Source of the DNA: Actinacidiphila acidipaludis
Lineage (GTDB): Bacteria > Actinomycetota > Actinomycetes > Streptomycetales > Streptomycetaceae
Direction: 5' to 3'
Assembly: GCF_019890725.1 (NCBI RefSeq)
Contig: NZ_JAINZZ010000005.1
Span: forward strand, 186,001-250,000
Length of the DNA: 64,000 nucleotides
This document shows positions 9,136-17,951 of this stretch, piece after piece. The notes beneath the pieces were generated by a model. That model was not told the origin of the DNA and did no database searches. It was given only the letters and a program-made list of their open reading frames with translations. The position numbers were made by a program, and so were the translations under genes. The first letter of the stretch is position 1. The number at the start of each line of letters is the position of its first letter.

Positions 9136-11828
9136 GGCCGCAGCCCCAGCTCCTGGAGGTAGGGACCCGAGATGGCCACCCGGGTCTTCTGGTCGATGGT
9201 GGCGATGGCGTACTGGGCGGCGCTGGCGGCGTTGCCGCCGAGCGGCAGGCCGGTCTGTCCGTCGCGGGCCCGGAAACGCAGTTCGGAGGGCGGCTCGTCC
9301 AGCACCAGCCAGAACTGGGCGAGCTCGGCGGGGTCGAGGTCGAACGCGAAGAAGACCACGTCGCGGCCGATGGCGCCCTGGAAGGTGGGGCCGATGAACA
9401 CCCGGGCGTCGCGGCCCCCGGCGGGGAGGGCGAAGTCCGGGGTGGCGGAGAGCGTCGCGTCGTCGGCCGGGTCGGTGGCCTGGGCGCGGACCAGGTAGAC
9501 CTGGGTCGCGGGGTAGCGCCAGAACAGGTCGGACCGGAAGACGATGACGAGGTCGTCCTGGCCGGTGGTGTCGCCCGGGTGGAGCACCTGGTGCTGCACG
9601 TCGCCGAGCTGCGTGGCCGCGTCCCACGCGGCGACGGGCTGGATCTCGGCGGTGCGGCTGCCCGTGGCGAAGTCGACGTGGCCCCAGAACATCAGCAGCG
9701 GCGTACCGGTGCGGTCCACGGGGACGTCGCGCCAGTGGAGTTCGCCGAGGAGCTGCTGGTTGAGGCCGGTGAGGTAGGCGTCGACGAAGCGGGGGTTGGT
9801 GCGCAGCGCGACGACGCTGTCGCGGGGCAGCCTCTCGGCTCCGGGCAGCAGCCACTCCTGGGCCCGGTCGCGCAGCAGGGTCCAGGTGGGGAAGTCCAGC
9901 CCCAGCGGCACCTCGGGCGGCCGCAGGTCGCCGATGGCGATCCCGCTGATCCGGGACCCGACGCGGCGTCGCGCCGGTGTGCCGGTCCCGTGCGGGTCCA
10001 CGGCTTGGGTGACCACCCCCGCCACCCCGTCGATGCCGACCGGCCGGCACGGGTCGGGCGGGGGCGACGGCAGCATGCCGCCGACGGCCCCGCGCAGTCC
10101 GCCGATGTCCACCGGGTTCCCGTCGACGGGCGGCGGGTCGGTGTGCGGCTCCCAGCCGGTGGCGTAGAGGCAGGCGCGGGTGGCGGCGACCAGGAGCTCG
10201 CGGGTCGCCGTCTCGCCCATGTGGTCGCGGAGCAGCTGGGCGTGCAGCCCGCAGCGGCCGTGCTCGTCCTCGATGGCGGCGGTGAGTTCGGCGAGGTCGA
10301 TGAAGAAGTCCTCGTCGATGGTGCGGCCGGTCAGGTCCTCGACGGCGCGTTCGGTTTCCCGGCCGAGTCGGGGCAGGTCGAGCACGGACGGGTCCTCGAC
10401 GGGACCCTGGCCGAGTGCGTGGCCGAGCAGGTCGGCGTGCGGGAGTCCGTGCGGGGTCCGGCGCGGCGGTGGCGGGCAGCGGTTGGCGGCGGCGAGCAGT
10501 TCGTCGCGGCCGACGACACCGGACGCGCTGTGCCGGGCGGCGGCGCGGCCGCGGTGCAGGGCGCGACGGGCCGCGGAGGAGAAGAGGGCGGGGTCGAGGG
10601 GGCTGTCCGGGCCGGTGACGGCGCCCATCGCGGTGCCGCCGGCGGTCCGCATCCGGCGCATCAGCGGGGCGAGCAGGTGCACCTGGCGGGCGGGGTCGGC
10701 CGGCAGCCGGCGGGTCCACAGCGACTGCGCGGCCAGCAGTCCGCAGGCCAGTCCCTCGATCAGGTGCGCGGCCGCGCGGACGGCGCCGAGCTGCGCGGTG
10801 GCCGCTTCGAGCAGGTCCTGCTGTCCTTCGATGCCCATCCAGGTGCCGACGCCGGCCGTGCCGCGCAGGCGGGGGTCGGCGTTGAGTTCGCCGCCCCAGC
10901 CGGTGGCTTCGGGGTCGGCGGTCCAGGGCCTGCCGTACCGGGGCGGCAGGACGACTGCGCGGTGCAGCGGATCGGTGGCCGCGAGTGCCTGCACTGCCGC
11001 CTCGTAGGCGATCAGGTCGGCGCGGGCGGCTGCCTCGGCGGGACCGTCGGGGGCGCCGCCGAGTCCGGTGAGGGCGCCGGGGACCTCCAGGTCCACGGCG
11101 AGCGCGCCACGGCGGTAGGCGAGCGGCGCCCGGCCCAGACCGGGCACGGCGGCGGGGGTGAGGGCGAAGGCGAGCGTCTCGAAGTCCCCGGCCGGTCCGG
11201 TCCAGAACCGCCAGGTGCGGAAGGCGGGGAGGGCGGCCGGGATCCGGCTCGCCGCGGGATCCCAGGCGAACTGGCCGTTCTCGTCGAAGGCGGGCACCAG
11301 GGCGGCCACGTACGCCGTGTCCGGTTGGAGTTCGCGCGGCGAGACGAGACGGGACAGCGGCTCGGGCCGCTTCCCGTCGTCGTGCACGTGGGCCCACCGG
11401 TAGGCGTCGCGCGGCGGGTAGGCGTCGAACACGCCGGGGGTGCCGACGCGCAGGAGGGGCCCGTCGACGCGCACCTCGTCGATGGTGCCGACGAGGAGCG
11501 CCAGCCAGGGCGCCAGCCGGTCGCCGGCGGCCAGTTGCGGCGTGTAGCGCCAGGGCAGGTCCGGTTCGGCGAAGTCGACGTGCACCAGCTTGGTGGCCTC
11601 GACCTCGTGCGCCAGATCGCCGGGGACGGTGCGCAGCACGGCATCGCGCACCAGGCCGCCCACGTCGTGCGGCGCCATCAGGTGGAAGTCGACGCCGCCG
11701 GTGGCGGTCTCGCCCGTGACGTCGTCGGCCAGCGTCAGCGGGAGGTGGCCCACCAGCCGACCGTCGGTGAGCGCCGGGCCCGGTACCAGGTCGAACACCG
11801 ACGAGCGCTGCCAGCTCAGGAACCGCAT
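9132..11828 (-). CDS. Uncharacterised 898-residue protein of the five-gene operon
   Basis: It starts at ATG 11828, 22 bases after the DUF6603-like gene, and its stop overlaps the start of the 1563-residue gene. The most distinctive part is at about residues 675-715: NPRFVDAYLTGLNQQLLGEL followed by HWRDVPVDRTGT and LLMFW. This resembles, from memory, a block in conserved hypothetical proteins with sequences such as GLNHEM...LWREYPTDQRGT. The last 180 residues look beta-rich (VIVFRSDLFWRYPATQVYL; FFAFDLDPAELAQFWLVLDE). The middle contains a Pro/Arg-rich stretch and an acidic segment, TIDEDFFIDLAELTAAIEDE. No signal peptide, membrane helix or catalytic motif was found. The function is unknown; the context implies it acts with its neighbours. 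Confidence 0.8.
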   Translation of the reverse strand: MRFLSWQRSSVFDLVPGPALTDGRLVGHLPLTLADDVTGETATGGVDFHLMAPHDVGGLVRDAVLRTVPGDLAHEVEATKLVHVDFAEPDLPWRYTPQLAAGDRLAPWLALLVGTIDEVRVDGPLLRVGTPGVFDAYPPRDAYRWAHVHDDGKRPEPLSRLVSPRELQPDTAYVAALVPAFDENGQFAWDPAASRIPAALPAFRTWRFWTGPAGDFETLAFALTPAAVPGLGRAPLAYRRGALAVDLEVPGALTGLGGAPDGPAEAAARADLIAYEAAVQALAATDPLHRAVVLPPRYGRPWTADPEATGWGGELNADPRLRGTAGVGTWMGIEGQQDLLEAATAQLGAVRAAAHLIEGLACGLLAAQSLWTRRLPADPARQVHLLAPLMRRMRTAGGTAMGAVTGPDSPLDPALFSSAARRALHRGRAAARHSASGVVGRDELLAAANRCPPPPRRTPHGLPHADLLGHALGQGPVEDPSVLDLPRLGRETERAVEDLTGRTIDEDFFIDLAELTAAIEDEHGRCGLHAQLLRDHMGETATRELLVAATRACLYATGWEPHTDPPPVDGNPVDIGGLRGAVGGMLPSPPPDPCRPVGIDGVAGVVTQAVDPHGTGTPARRRVGSRISGIAIGDLRPPEVPLGLDFPTWTLLRDRAQEWLLPGAERLPRDSVVALRTNPRFVDAYLTGLNQQLLGELHWRDVPVDRTGTPLLMFWGHVDFATGSRTAEIQPVAAWDAATQLGDVQHQVLHPGDTTGQDDLVIVFRSDLFWRYPATQVYLVRAQATDPADDATLSATPDFALPAGGRDARVFIGPTFQGAIGRDVVFFAFDLDPAELAQFWLVLDEPPSELRFRARDGQTGLPLGGNAASAAQYAIATIDQKTRVAISGPYLQELGLRP

Positions 11829-11850
11829 GGCCGCACCCTCCCGTCCCGGC

Positions 11851-14800
11851 TCACAGCGCGACCTCCGGGTCGGCGGAGGGAAAGGCGGTGCCGCCTCCCG
11901 ACCGGGCCAGCTGGAAGGCCTGGAAGGGCGTTCGGCCCAGCCCGCTCGGCGATCCGTCCGCGGCGTACACGTCGGCGGTCTCGGCCGCCACCGTGACCTT
12001 CGGCGGGCCGGGGTCCATCCACGGCGTCACGGTGCGGTCCTCCAGCGCGGAGTGCAGTGCCCCGGTGAGATAGGGCTCGGCGAAGAACAGCGGCAGCCGC
12101 ACGAGGGCCGGGCGCTTCACGAGGTCGATCGCCTCGGTGTAGCTCTCGGCGGTGGACGTCCGGTCGGCCGCCCCGCCGAGCCGCAGTCCGGACGGCAGCT
12201 CCTCGAAGGCGGCGTTGTTGAGGGTCTGCGAGGACCGCAGGTCCAGCTCCGCGAAGGAGCCGGGGCTGAACCAGTCCGTCGCGTCGCTCGCCTGCCAGCC
12301 GGCCGGCGGCAGGAGCCGCACCTGATGGGTGCCGTCCAGCGGCACGCCGCCGAGCCGCTGGATCAGGGTGTTCAGCGGGGCGCGCTTCTGCTCCCAGACG
12401 AGGCGGCCCTTGGGCGCGAGCAGGACCCCGGCCACCGCCGGCCGGTCCGGCGCCGGCAGCGCCGACGGATCGCCGCCCTCGGCACGCAGGTTCCGCACCT
12501 CCCCCAGTTCGGGCGCCAGCTCCTGGACAGGGCTGGCGATCGGGGGCGGGTGGTCGGCGTCGTGGCCGCCGAGTTCGAAGGTGGCGCTGCCGGAGACCTT
12601 GATGCCGAGCCGCCGGACGCTGCCCTGGGCGTGCACCACCACCGGACCCGGCCCGCTGATGGTGCCCTTGACGCTGACACTGGCGAAGGAGACGCCGAAG
12701 GCCTCGACGGAGAACCCCGCGCTGAAGTCCGCCTGGAAGTGGAACGGCCGGAACTGCAGCAGCGCGTCGAAGACGAAGTGGCCGCTCGCGCTGAGCGGTC
12801 CCAGTTCCAGCCCGGCCTCCACCCGGGCGCCGGTCTGCAGGGTGTTGGAGGTGAACGCGAGGTAGAACTCCAGCCGCACGTAGGCGTGGACGACGACGTG
12901 GACGTCGAGTGCGGCGCCGACCCGGTCCAGCCGCGGCAGGTCCAGCGGCCCGGGGTCGAAGCGCGGGTGGAAGCCGCCGACGGTGAACAGCACGTACGGG
13001 TTGTCGCCGTAGGCGAGCCGGAAGGCCATGGAGCCCGACAGGCGGAAGACGCCGAGGGCGTGCGAGCCGACGAGTGCGGCGTCCAGGGAGATCCGCCGGC
13101 CCGGCAGGTCGACGATGCCGAGGACGTCCATCCGCAGGTAGAGCAGCGCCGCGGTCTCGTCGGTGCCGATGAGCGCCCGGATCGAGCCGAGGATCACCAC
13201 TCTGGACGGTCCGGGCAGCTCGATGATCAGGCCGAGGTCGATCCGGACGATCGGGGCCAGCCAGCCGATCTGCACAGTGGGGCCCACCAGCAAGCCGCCG
13301 TCGGCCGCCGGGAAGAGCGCGCCCAAGTCGCCGAGCAGGGCGGGCGCGTTGCGCACCGGGTCCTCGCAGAACAGCACGTTGCCCGCGGTGCCGCCGGCCA
13401 GCCGCTCGCGCAGCAGGTCCACCTGCGCGCGGCGGTTCATGCCGATCAGTCCGCCGACACCGGTGAGTGCGAAGCCGAACCCGAGCTGGATGCCCGGGGT
13501 GAACCGGATGCCCAGTACCGCGACGAACGACGGCTGGTCGCCGGCCTGTTCGTAGATGCCGTAGCCGGTGGCCTCCAGGAACGCCAGGTGGAAACGCAGC
13601 GCGCCGCCGAAGCGGTCGGCGGCCGGGTCGAACAGCAGGTAGCCGCCACCGGTGACCGGGTCCGCGTCCAGGTCGGCGCCGATTCCGGTCGGAGCCTTGA
13701 AACCGTAGGCGACGTCGAGCGGGCCGGCGTTGCCGCCGCCTGCCGGGAAGGACAACGCGGCGGTGAGGCCGATGCGTTCGACGAGCAGGGCGAGGGGGCC
13801 GACCTTCGCCAGCAGGGTGGCGGACACTTCCACCGGCAGGTCGGCGCCCGCGCCCGGCGTGAGGGCGAGGGTGATCGTCTGGACGTCCACCGGGCCGAGC
13901 GAGAGGTGCACGGGCAGGTCGGCCTTCAGCCCGGCGCCGCCCCGGACGTAGAGGCGTCCGTCGGACCAGCCGACGGCGAGGTCCAGGCGGGCCTCGACGA
14001 CGTCCTTCTGGATCAGCGTCTTCAGCAGGCCGCTCGCGCCGCCGAGCTGGAGCACGAACCGCCCTCCCTGGACGGCGAGTTCCATGGCCGGCTCGGCGTG
14101 GGCGGTGCCGCCGGCCTGGTCCGTCAGCAGGTCGGCGCGGGCGGACGCCGACAGGGACGCGGCTTCCAGCCGGGTCTGCCCGTCCTCTCCGAGCAGGACC
14201 ACGGAGGTCTGCGGCGGTGCGGCGCCGATCACCGCCTCCGCGCTGACCGCGCCTGCCGCGATCGGCGGGGCGCCGGCCGGCGGTGTGAGCACCAGCCGCC
14301 CCGGGGCGACGAGTCGCACGTCCAGCCCCGCGGGCAGTTCCGGCCCGGCCACCAGCCGAACGCGGCCGCCCGGCAACTGAAGTGGCAGCTCGTAGGCCGT
14401 CCCCGCAGGCACGGCGAAGCGCAGGACGGCCTGGAGTCCCGGTGGGTTCGTCGTCGGGTCGACGGTGACCGTGCCGCCGAGGAGGTCGAGCAGCGGACCG
14501 GTCGGGCCGTCCGTGAGCACGGCGGGAAGCGCGGCCAGCCGGCCGGCCGCCGCGAGCGCCGTCAGAAGGGCGCGGCCGTCGAACGCGGCGGTGTTCCACC
14601 CGTAAAGGGTCGTCAGATAAGCCCCCGGCGAACCGAGCAGGGGGCCCAGCCGGTCGAGCCGCAGGCGCCGCACGACGAACGCCGGCCGGGCGGGGTTGCC
14701 GGGATCCCCCGGCTCGTCGTGCCGGTCGACCAGGCCGGAGAGCGCCAGCGCGTTGAGCACGGCCGGGTGCGCGCGTTCCAGCCGGCTGATCGCCATCAGC

Positions 14801-15207
14801 TCCAGGACGCGCGTGGGCAGTTGCGCGGCCAGGGCGGTCACCTCGCCGGGTGGCACGCCCGGGATCAGCGGGGCGAGCGCCGCGAGGCGGTCGCCGACGG
14901 CGGTCAGCCGGTCGCGGAGCACGGTCAACCGCTCGACCAGCGCCGCGACACCCAGGACAGTCCCGGCCGAGTCGCCGGTTTCGATCGCGGCGCTCAACCG
15001 GGCGACCAGGGCGGGCAGTTCGGCGGCCGTGTCCCGCGCGCCGCCGACCGCGGCCTGCCAGGCCGCGTCGTCGAGCACCTGCTGCGGAAGCCCCAGGCCG
15101 AGGTCGGCGAAGAGCACTCCGGCCTGCTCCGGATGGAGAGCGTTCCGCAGTGGCGCCAGCGCGCTGCCCAGACCCCGGCAGAGCAGCGCGAGCGCCGTCG
15201 CGCTCAC
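11851..15207 (-). CDS. Large beta-rich protein resembling the DUF6603 family (1118 residues)
   Basis: The GTG at 15207 overlaps the TGA of the upstream protease gene (GTGA) and has a GGAGG site eight bases before it. Residues 1-250 are helical and Ala/Leu-rich. From about residue 330 to 880 the protein is a long series of beta strands with alternating hydrophobic and polar residues and many Gly (for example QLGFGFALTGVGGLIGMNRR and VRLEFYLAFTSNTLQTGARV). NVLFCEDPVRNAP and PGPSRVVILGSIRALI lie within this region and match my recollection of DUF6603 proteins, a family of unknown function. There is no signal peptide. The pattern could form an extended solenoid or a hydrophobic groove; that is inference. 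It belongs to the five-gene operon. Confidence 0.75.
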   Translation of the reverse strand: MSATALALLCRGLGSALAPLRNALHPEQAGVLFADLGLGLPQQVLDDAAWQAAVGGARDTAAELPALVARLSAAIETGDSAGTVLGVAALVERLTVLRDRLTAVGDRLAALAPLIPGVPPGEVTALAAQLPTRVLELMAISRLERAHPAVLNALALSGLVDRHDEPGDPGNPARPAFVVRRLRLDRLGPLLGSPGAYLTTLYGWNTAAFDGRALLTALAAAGRLAALPAVLTDGPTGPLLDLLGGTVTVDPTTNPPGLQAVLRFAVPAGTAYELPLQLPGGRVRLVAGPELPAGLDVRLVAPGRLVLTPPAGAPPIAAGAVSAEAVIGAAPPQTSVVLLGEDGQTRLEAASLSASARADLLTDQAGGTAHAEPAMELAVQGGRFVLQLGGASGLLKTLIQKDVVEARLDLAVGWSDGRLYVRGGAGLKADLPVHLSLGPVDVQTITLALTPGAGADLPVEVSATLLAKVGPLALLVERIGLTAALSFPAGGGNAGPLDVAYGFKAPTGIGADLDADPVTGGGYLLFDPAADRFGGALRFHLAFLEATGYGIYEQAGDQPSFVAVLGIRFTPGIQLGFGFALTGVGGLIGMNRRAQVDLLRERLAGGTAGNVLFCEDPVRNAPALLGDLGALFPAADGGLLVGPTVQIGWLAPIVRIDLGLIIELPGPSRVVILGSIRALIGTDETAALLYLRMDVLGIVDLPGRRISLDAALVGSHALGVFRLSGSMAFRLAYGDNPYVLFTVGGFHPRFDPGPLDLPRLDRVGAALDVHVVVHAYVRLEFYLAFTSNTLQTGARVEAGLELGPLSASGHFVFDALLQFRPFHFQADFSAGFSVEAFGVSFASVSVKGTISGPGPVVVHAQGSVRRLGIKVSGSATFELGGHDADHPPPIASPVQELAPELGEVRNLRAEGGDPSALPAPDRPAVAGVLLAPKGRLVWEQKRAPLNTLIQRLGGVPLDGTHQVRLLPPAGWQASDATDWFSPGSFAELDLRSSQTLNNAAFEELPSGLRLGGAADRTSTAESYTEAIDLVKRPALVRLPLFFAEPYLTGALHSALEDRTVTPWMDPGPPKVTVAAETADVYAADGSPSGLGRTPFQAFQLARSGGGTAFPSADPEVAL

Positions 15208-16604
15208 GGCGCCGCCTCCAGGTCCGGTTCGAGCCCCGCGACGAGCTCCAGTGCCTGCTCGTACCCGCGGCCACCGAGCCCGGCCAGGATCGGCGTGACC
15301 CGGTCGAGGTCGTGGACGAGTGCCGGGCTGCCAAGTCCGCGCACCGCTCCCGAGAGCTCCGCGACCCGGTCGGCCCAGGACCGCCCCGCGATCTCGGCGG
15401 GCAGCGCCTCGGTCCGCCGCTCGGCCAGCGCGGTCAGGGCCGCGACGAGTTCCGGGCCGCGGCCGCGGTGCCAGGCCACGACGAACGGCCGGCTGTCCCG
15501 CAGCAGGGCCCGGACCTCGGGCTCGTGCCGCCCGTACATGTCGAGGATCGCCCGCCCGGACTCCGTGCCCGCCAGCGCGTGGTGCGGTCCGCCGGGCGGT
15601 GCCGGGGTGACGATCGCACCCCAGACGGCCGGTGAGGTGGCGGCGACGCGGATCTTCAGCCGCCGCTCGACTTCCTGGATGGGGACGGCGTAGGTGAGTC
15701 CGATGCCGTCCGCGGTGGACGAGCCTCCCCAGAGCAGGCCGATCACCCGCTGCCGCCCGTCGATGACCACGGAGCCCGAGTCGCCGTGCTGCGAGAACGC
15801 CGTCGCGTCCTTGCCCGTCGACGAGATGAGGATGGACGGCACCTGCACCTGGTTGTTCTCGGGGAACAGGGCGAAGTCGACACAGCCGACGAGACCCTTC
15901 GTCCAGCCGGTCTCGGCACCGCACTTGGCGACGCCGTACGTGAAGTTCCGCAGGGCGGGCAGGACGTCAGGAGTCAGCGAGGACCAGCTGCCCAGGGGGG
16001 TGACGGAGGCGAGGCCCGCCAGCTTCACCCCGTCGATCCTCCCCTCCTCCACCTCCCAGTCGCCGTTGATGCTCGCGATCGCCGCGTCCGCGGCCTGGTC
16101 GTCGAGCACGACCCGCCCCACAGCGGGTTCGCAGCACTGCGAGCAGCTGAACTCCACGACGCGGCCGCCCGGCTGGGCGCCCAGCACATGACGGCACGAG
16201 AGCAGCACGTCGGGCCGCTTGTCGTCCGGCGTGCCCTCGGTGCGGGCGGCGATGCCCAGCGTGCCTGTGCCCACCACCGTGTCCGGATGGCCGGGCGCGG
16301 ACGCGTACCCGCGCACCCAGCTGCCGCCGGCCGCCCGTTTGCCCTGGAACTCGGGCGCGTCCTTCGTCACCTCGATGAGATGCGTCCTGACCCCGTCGAG
16401 CACGGGCGGGACGACATCTCTGATCGGCGGCAACCCGGGGGCCGGATTCGCGTAGGTCACCACCCAGATGGCGAGTTCCCCGGTGGGGTGGCCGGTGGCG
16501 TCCAGGTTGCCGCCCAGGCCGACCCCGAGCACCCGGCGGTCCGCCGCGAAGAGGGACACCTGCCGGTTCCGCTTGATGTGCAACGTGTCGTCGTCGCTGG
16601 GCAC
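15204..16604 (-). CDS. Trypsin-like serine protease without signal peptide; first gene of the giant-protein operon
   Basis: A GTG start at 16604 with a GGGAGG site gives 466 residues. The chymotrypsin-fold triad is readable: His139 in SCRHVLG, Asp173 in DQAADAAIASI and Ser276 in QHGDSGSVV. A cysteine cluster, CSQCC (154-158), sits between His and Asp, which is unusual. Residues 330-466 form a C-terminal extension rich in helices that is not part of a standard protease domain. The N-terminus (MPSDDDTLHIKRNRQ) is charged, so the protein is not exported by Sec or Tat, and a cytoplasmic protease is implied. Its stop overlaps the start of the DUF6603-like gene, which suggests coupled expression and perhaps processing of, or attachment to, the downstream proteins. 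Confidence 0.85.
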   Translation of the reverse strand: MPSDDDTLHIKRNRQVSLFAADRRVLGVGLGGNLDATGHPTGELAIWVVTYANPAPGLPPIRDVVPPVLDGVRTHLIEVTKDAPEFQGKRAAGGSWVRGYASAPGHPDTVVGTGTLGIAARTEGTPDDKRPDVLLSCRHVLGAQPGGRVVEFSCSQCCEPAVGRVVLDDQAADAAIASINGDWEVEEGRIDGVKLAGLASVTPLGSWSSLTPDVLPALRNFTYGVAKCGAETGWTKGLVGCVDFALFPENNQVQVPSILISSTGKDATAFSQHGDSGSVVIDGRQRVIGLLWGGSSTADGIGLTYAVPIQEVERRLKIRVAATSPAVWGAIVTPAPPGGPHHALAGTESGRAILDMYGRHEPEVRALLRDSRPFVVAWHRGRGPELVAALTALAERRTEALPAEIAGRSWADRVAELSGAVRGLGSPALVHDLDRVTPILAGLGGRGYEQALELVAGLEPDLEAAP

Positions 16605-17091
16605 CGCAGCCGCACCTCCCGCCGGCGATCAAGGTGCACTCAGAGTAATTGACGGTGTTTGTCCGGTTACGCGCGTCGCGGAGGAATTCACCCGATGGAG
16701 CCGGGGAGCACGGTCCGCACCGCGATCCCGATCGGGGCTCGCGGCCGTCATCGCCTCGATACGCACCGTGCTGCGACTCGGCTGCGCGCCGAACCGGAAC
16801 CCCCTCAGAGGCGCGGTCGGCGGCCCGGTTTTCCGCTGACACGCGGTGACATTCGATTGCCTTTCCGTGAGAGCGGAGAGTGCCCCTTGTGATCCCGTCT
16901 ACGTAACGCGGCTCACATACGAACGGAATTAGTAGCCAAGGCCGTCTTCTTCCCGCTCAACGGCGCGGTCAGGGCGATCAGGAACTTTTCTCCGGGCTTC
17001 ATCTACGTGCTGATTCGTAGGTGGGCTCTTTGACCGGTGAATTCGCAACCTCTAACAATTCACGAGTCCCCAACGGAGAAGGAAAATCCTG
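16605..17091. promoter_or_regulatory. Divergent promoter region between the giant-protein operon and the transglycosylase gene
   Basis: These 487 bases separate two divergent genes and hold no convincing ORF. They should contain the promoters of both transcription units. On the plus strand, GGAAC at 16981-16985 with CGTG about 20 bases downstream resembles a cell-envelope ECF sigma promoter (SigE-like GGAAC-N18/19-CGTC), but the spacing is not exact. The transglycosylase has a GGAGAAGGA ribosome binding site at about 17077-17085. No riboswitch could be supported. Confidence 0.4.
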
Positions 17092-17877
17092 ATGCAGCTC
17101 CCCGCGATCCCGAAGAAGCTCCCCACGCTCGCCACGTTCAACCGCATGACCAAGAAGCAGAAGATCACCTCGGCCGGCGCAGCCGCCAGTGTGGCGGTCG
17201 TCCTGACGGTCACGGGGCTGACGGCGACCGCCGGAGCCGGCACGGCGACCGCGGCGGACGCACCCACCGTGCACAAGGTCGCGCAGAGCGCCCCGCACGC
17301 CCCGGCCGCGAAGCCGGCCGCCAAGGCCCAGGCCCCCGCCAAGAAGGCCGCCGCCAAGGCCCCCGCGAAGAAGGCCGCCGCCGCGCCCGCACAAAGCAAG
17401 GGCAAGGCCGCCTCGCACGCCGCCACGCACGCCCCGGCCCACCACGCCGCCGCCAAGCCCGCGGCTGTGAAGCACGCCGCGAAGCCGGCCGTGAAGCACG
17501 CGGCCGCACCGAAGGCCGCTCCCAAGGCTGCGCCCAGGGCAGCCGTGAAGCACTACACGAACAACCTGGACGGCTGGATTCGCCAGTCGCTGGACATCCT
17601 GCACGCCAAGCACATCCCGGCGAGCTACGAGGGCATTCACCGCAATGTGATCCGTGAGTCCAGCGGTAACCCGCAGGCGATCAACCTCTGGGACATCAAC
17701 GCGCGCAACGGCATTCCCTCGAAGGGTCTGCTGCAGGTGATCGACCCGACCTTCAAGCGGTTCCACGTCGCCGGCACTTCGTGGAACATCTACAACCCGG
17801 TCGCCAACATCACCGCCGCGTGCAACTACGCCGCGGACCGGTACGGCTCCATGGACAACGTCAACTCCGCCTACTGA
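17092..17877 (+). CDS. Secreted lytic transglycosylase-like cell wall hydrolase
   Basis: A 261-residue protein expected to cleave peptidoglycan glycan strands outside the cell. A hydrophobic segment at residues 32-48 after a Lys-rich start (MTKKQKITSAG) forms a signal peptide or anchor ending near ATAADA. Residues 60-150 are a Lys/Ala/Pro/His-rich linker of repeated KKAAAKAP and KHAA units, probably binding or spanning the wall. Residues 160-261 form a small SLT-type domain: the likely catalytic Glu is in IRESSGNPQAIN, followed by GLLQVIDPTF and the closing Ala-rich NITAACNYAADRYGS. This matches short streptomycete transglycosylase-SLT proteins. The ribosome binding site is strong, and a long terminator hairpin follows the stop. 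Confidence 0.85.
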   Translation: MQLPAIPKKLPTLATFNRMTKKQKITSAGAAASVAVVLTVTGLTATAGAGTATAADAPTVHKVAQSAPHAPAAKPAAKAQAPAKKAAAKAPAKKAAAAPAQSKGKAASHAATHAPAHHAAAKPAAVKHAAKPAVKHAAAPKAAPKAAPRAAVKHYTNNLDGWIRQSLDILHAKHIPASYEGIHRNVIRESSGNPQAINLWDINARNGIPSKGLLQVIDPTFKRFHVAGTSWNIYNPVANITAACNYAADRYGSMDNVNSAY

Positions 17878-17902
17878 TCGCAATCGGCCGGAATGACACA
17901 CC

Positions 17903-17948
17903 AAGTGGTGGGCCCGCCCCTCGACACGAGGAGGCGGGCCCACCACTT
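17903..17948 (+). terminator. Rho-independent-type terminator after the transglycosylase
   Basis: A perfect 16-base inverted repeat (AAGTGGTGGGCCCGCC at 17903-17918, and its complement at 17933-17948) lies 25 bases after the stop. It is followed by two T residues and has a short loop that contains a further small pairing. It is one of the clearest terminators in the window. Confidence 0.85.
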
Positions 17949-17951
17949 TTC

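Noticed and set aside
5026..9162. A 1378-codon plus-strand open frame antisense to the 1563-residue gene
   Set aside because: It consists of Gly/Arg/Gln-rich sequence without domains or a ribosome binding site; it is the antisense shadow of a high-GC gene.
4444..11397. A continuous minus-strand open frame of 2317 codons
   Set aside because: Only the part from ATG 9135 has protein-like composition. The first 754 codons are Arg/Pro/Gly-rich and lie in another frame of the 898-residue gene, a common artefact at this GC content.
2685..16604. Prophage or contractile injection system
   Set aside because: No sheath, tube, baseplate, spike, terminase, capsid, portal or AAA+ ATPase sequence was recognised among the five products or their neighbours.
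16650..17091. Possible c-di-AMP (ydaO-type) riboswitch before the transglycosylase, suggested by GGTGAATTC and CGTAGG elements
   Set aside because: The two elements occur in the wrong order for the ydaO fold, the conserved paired regions cannot be drawn, and the protease side shows only one GGGTGAATTCC string. A covariance search would decide.
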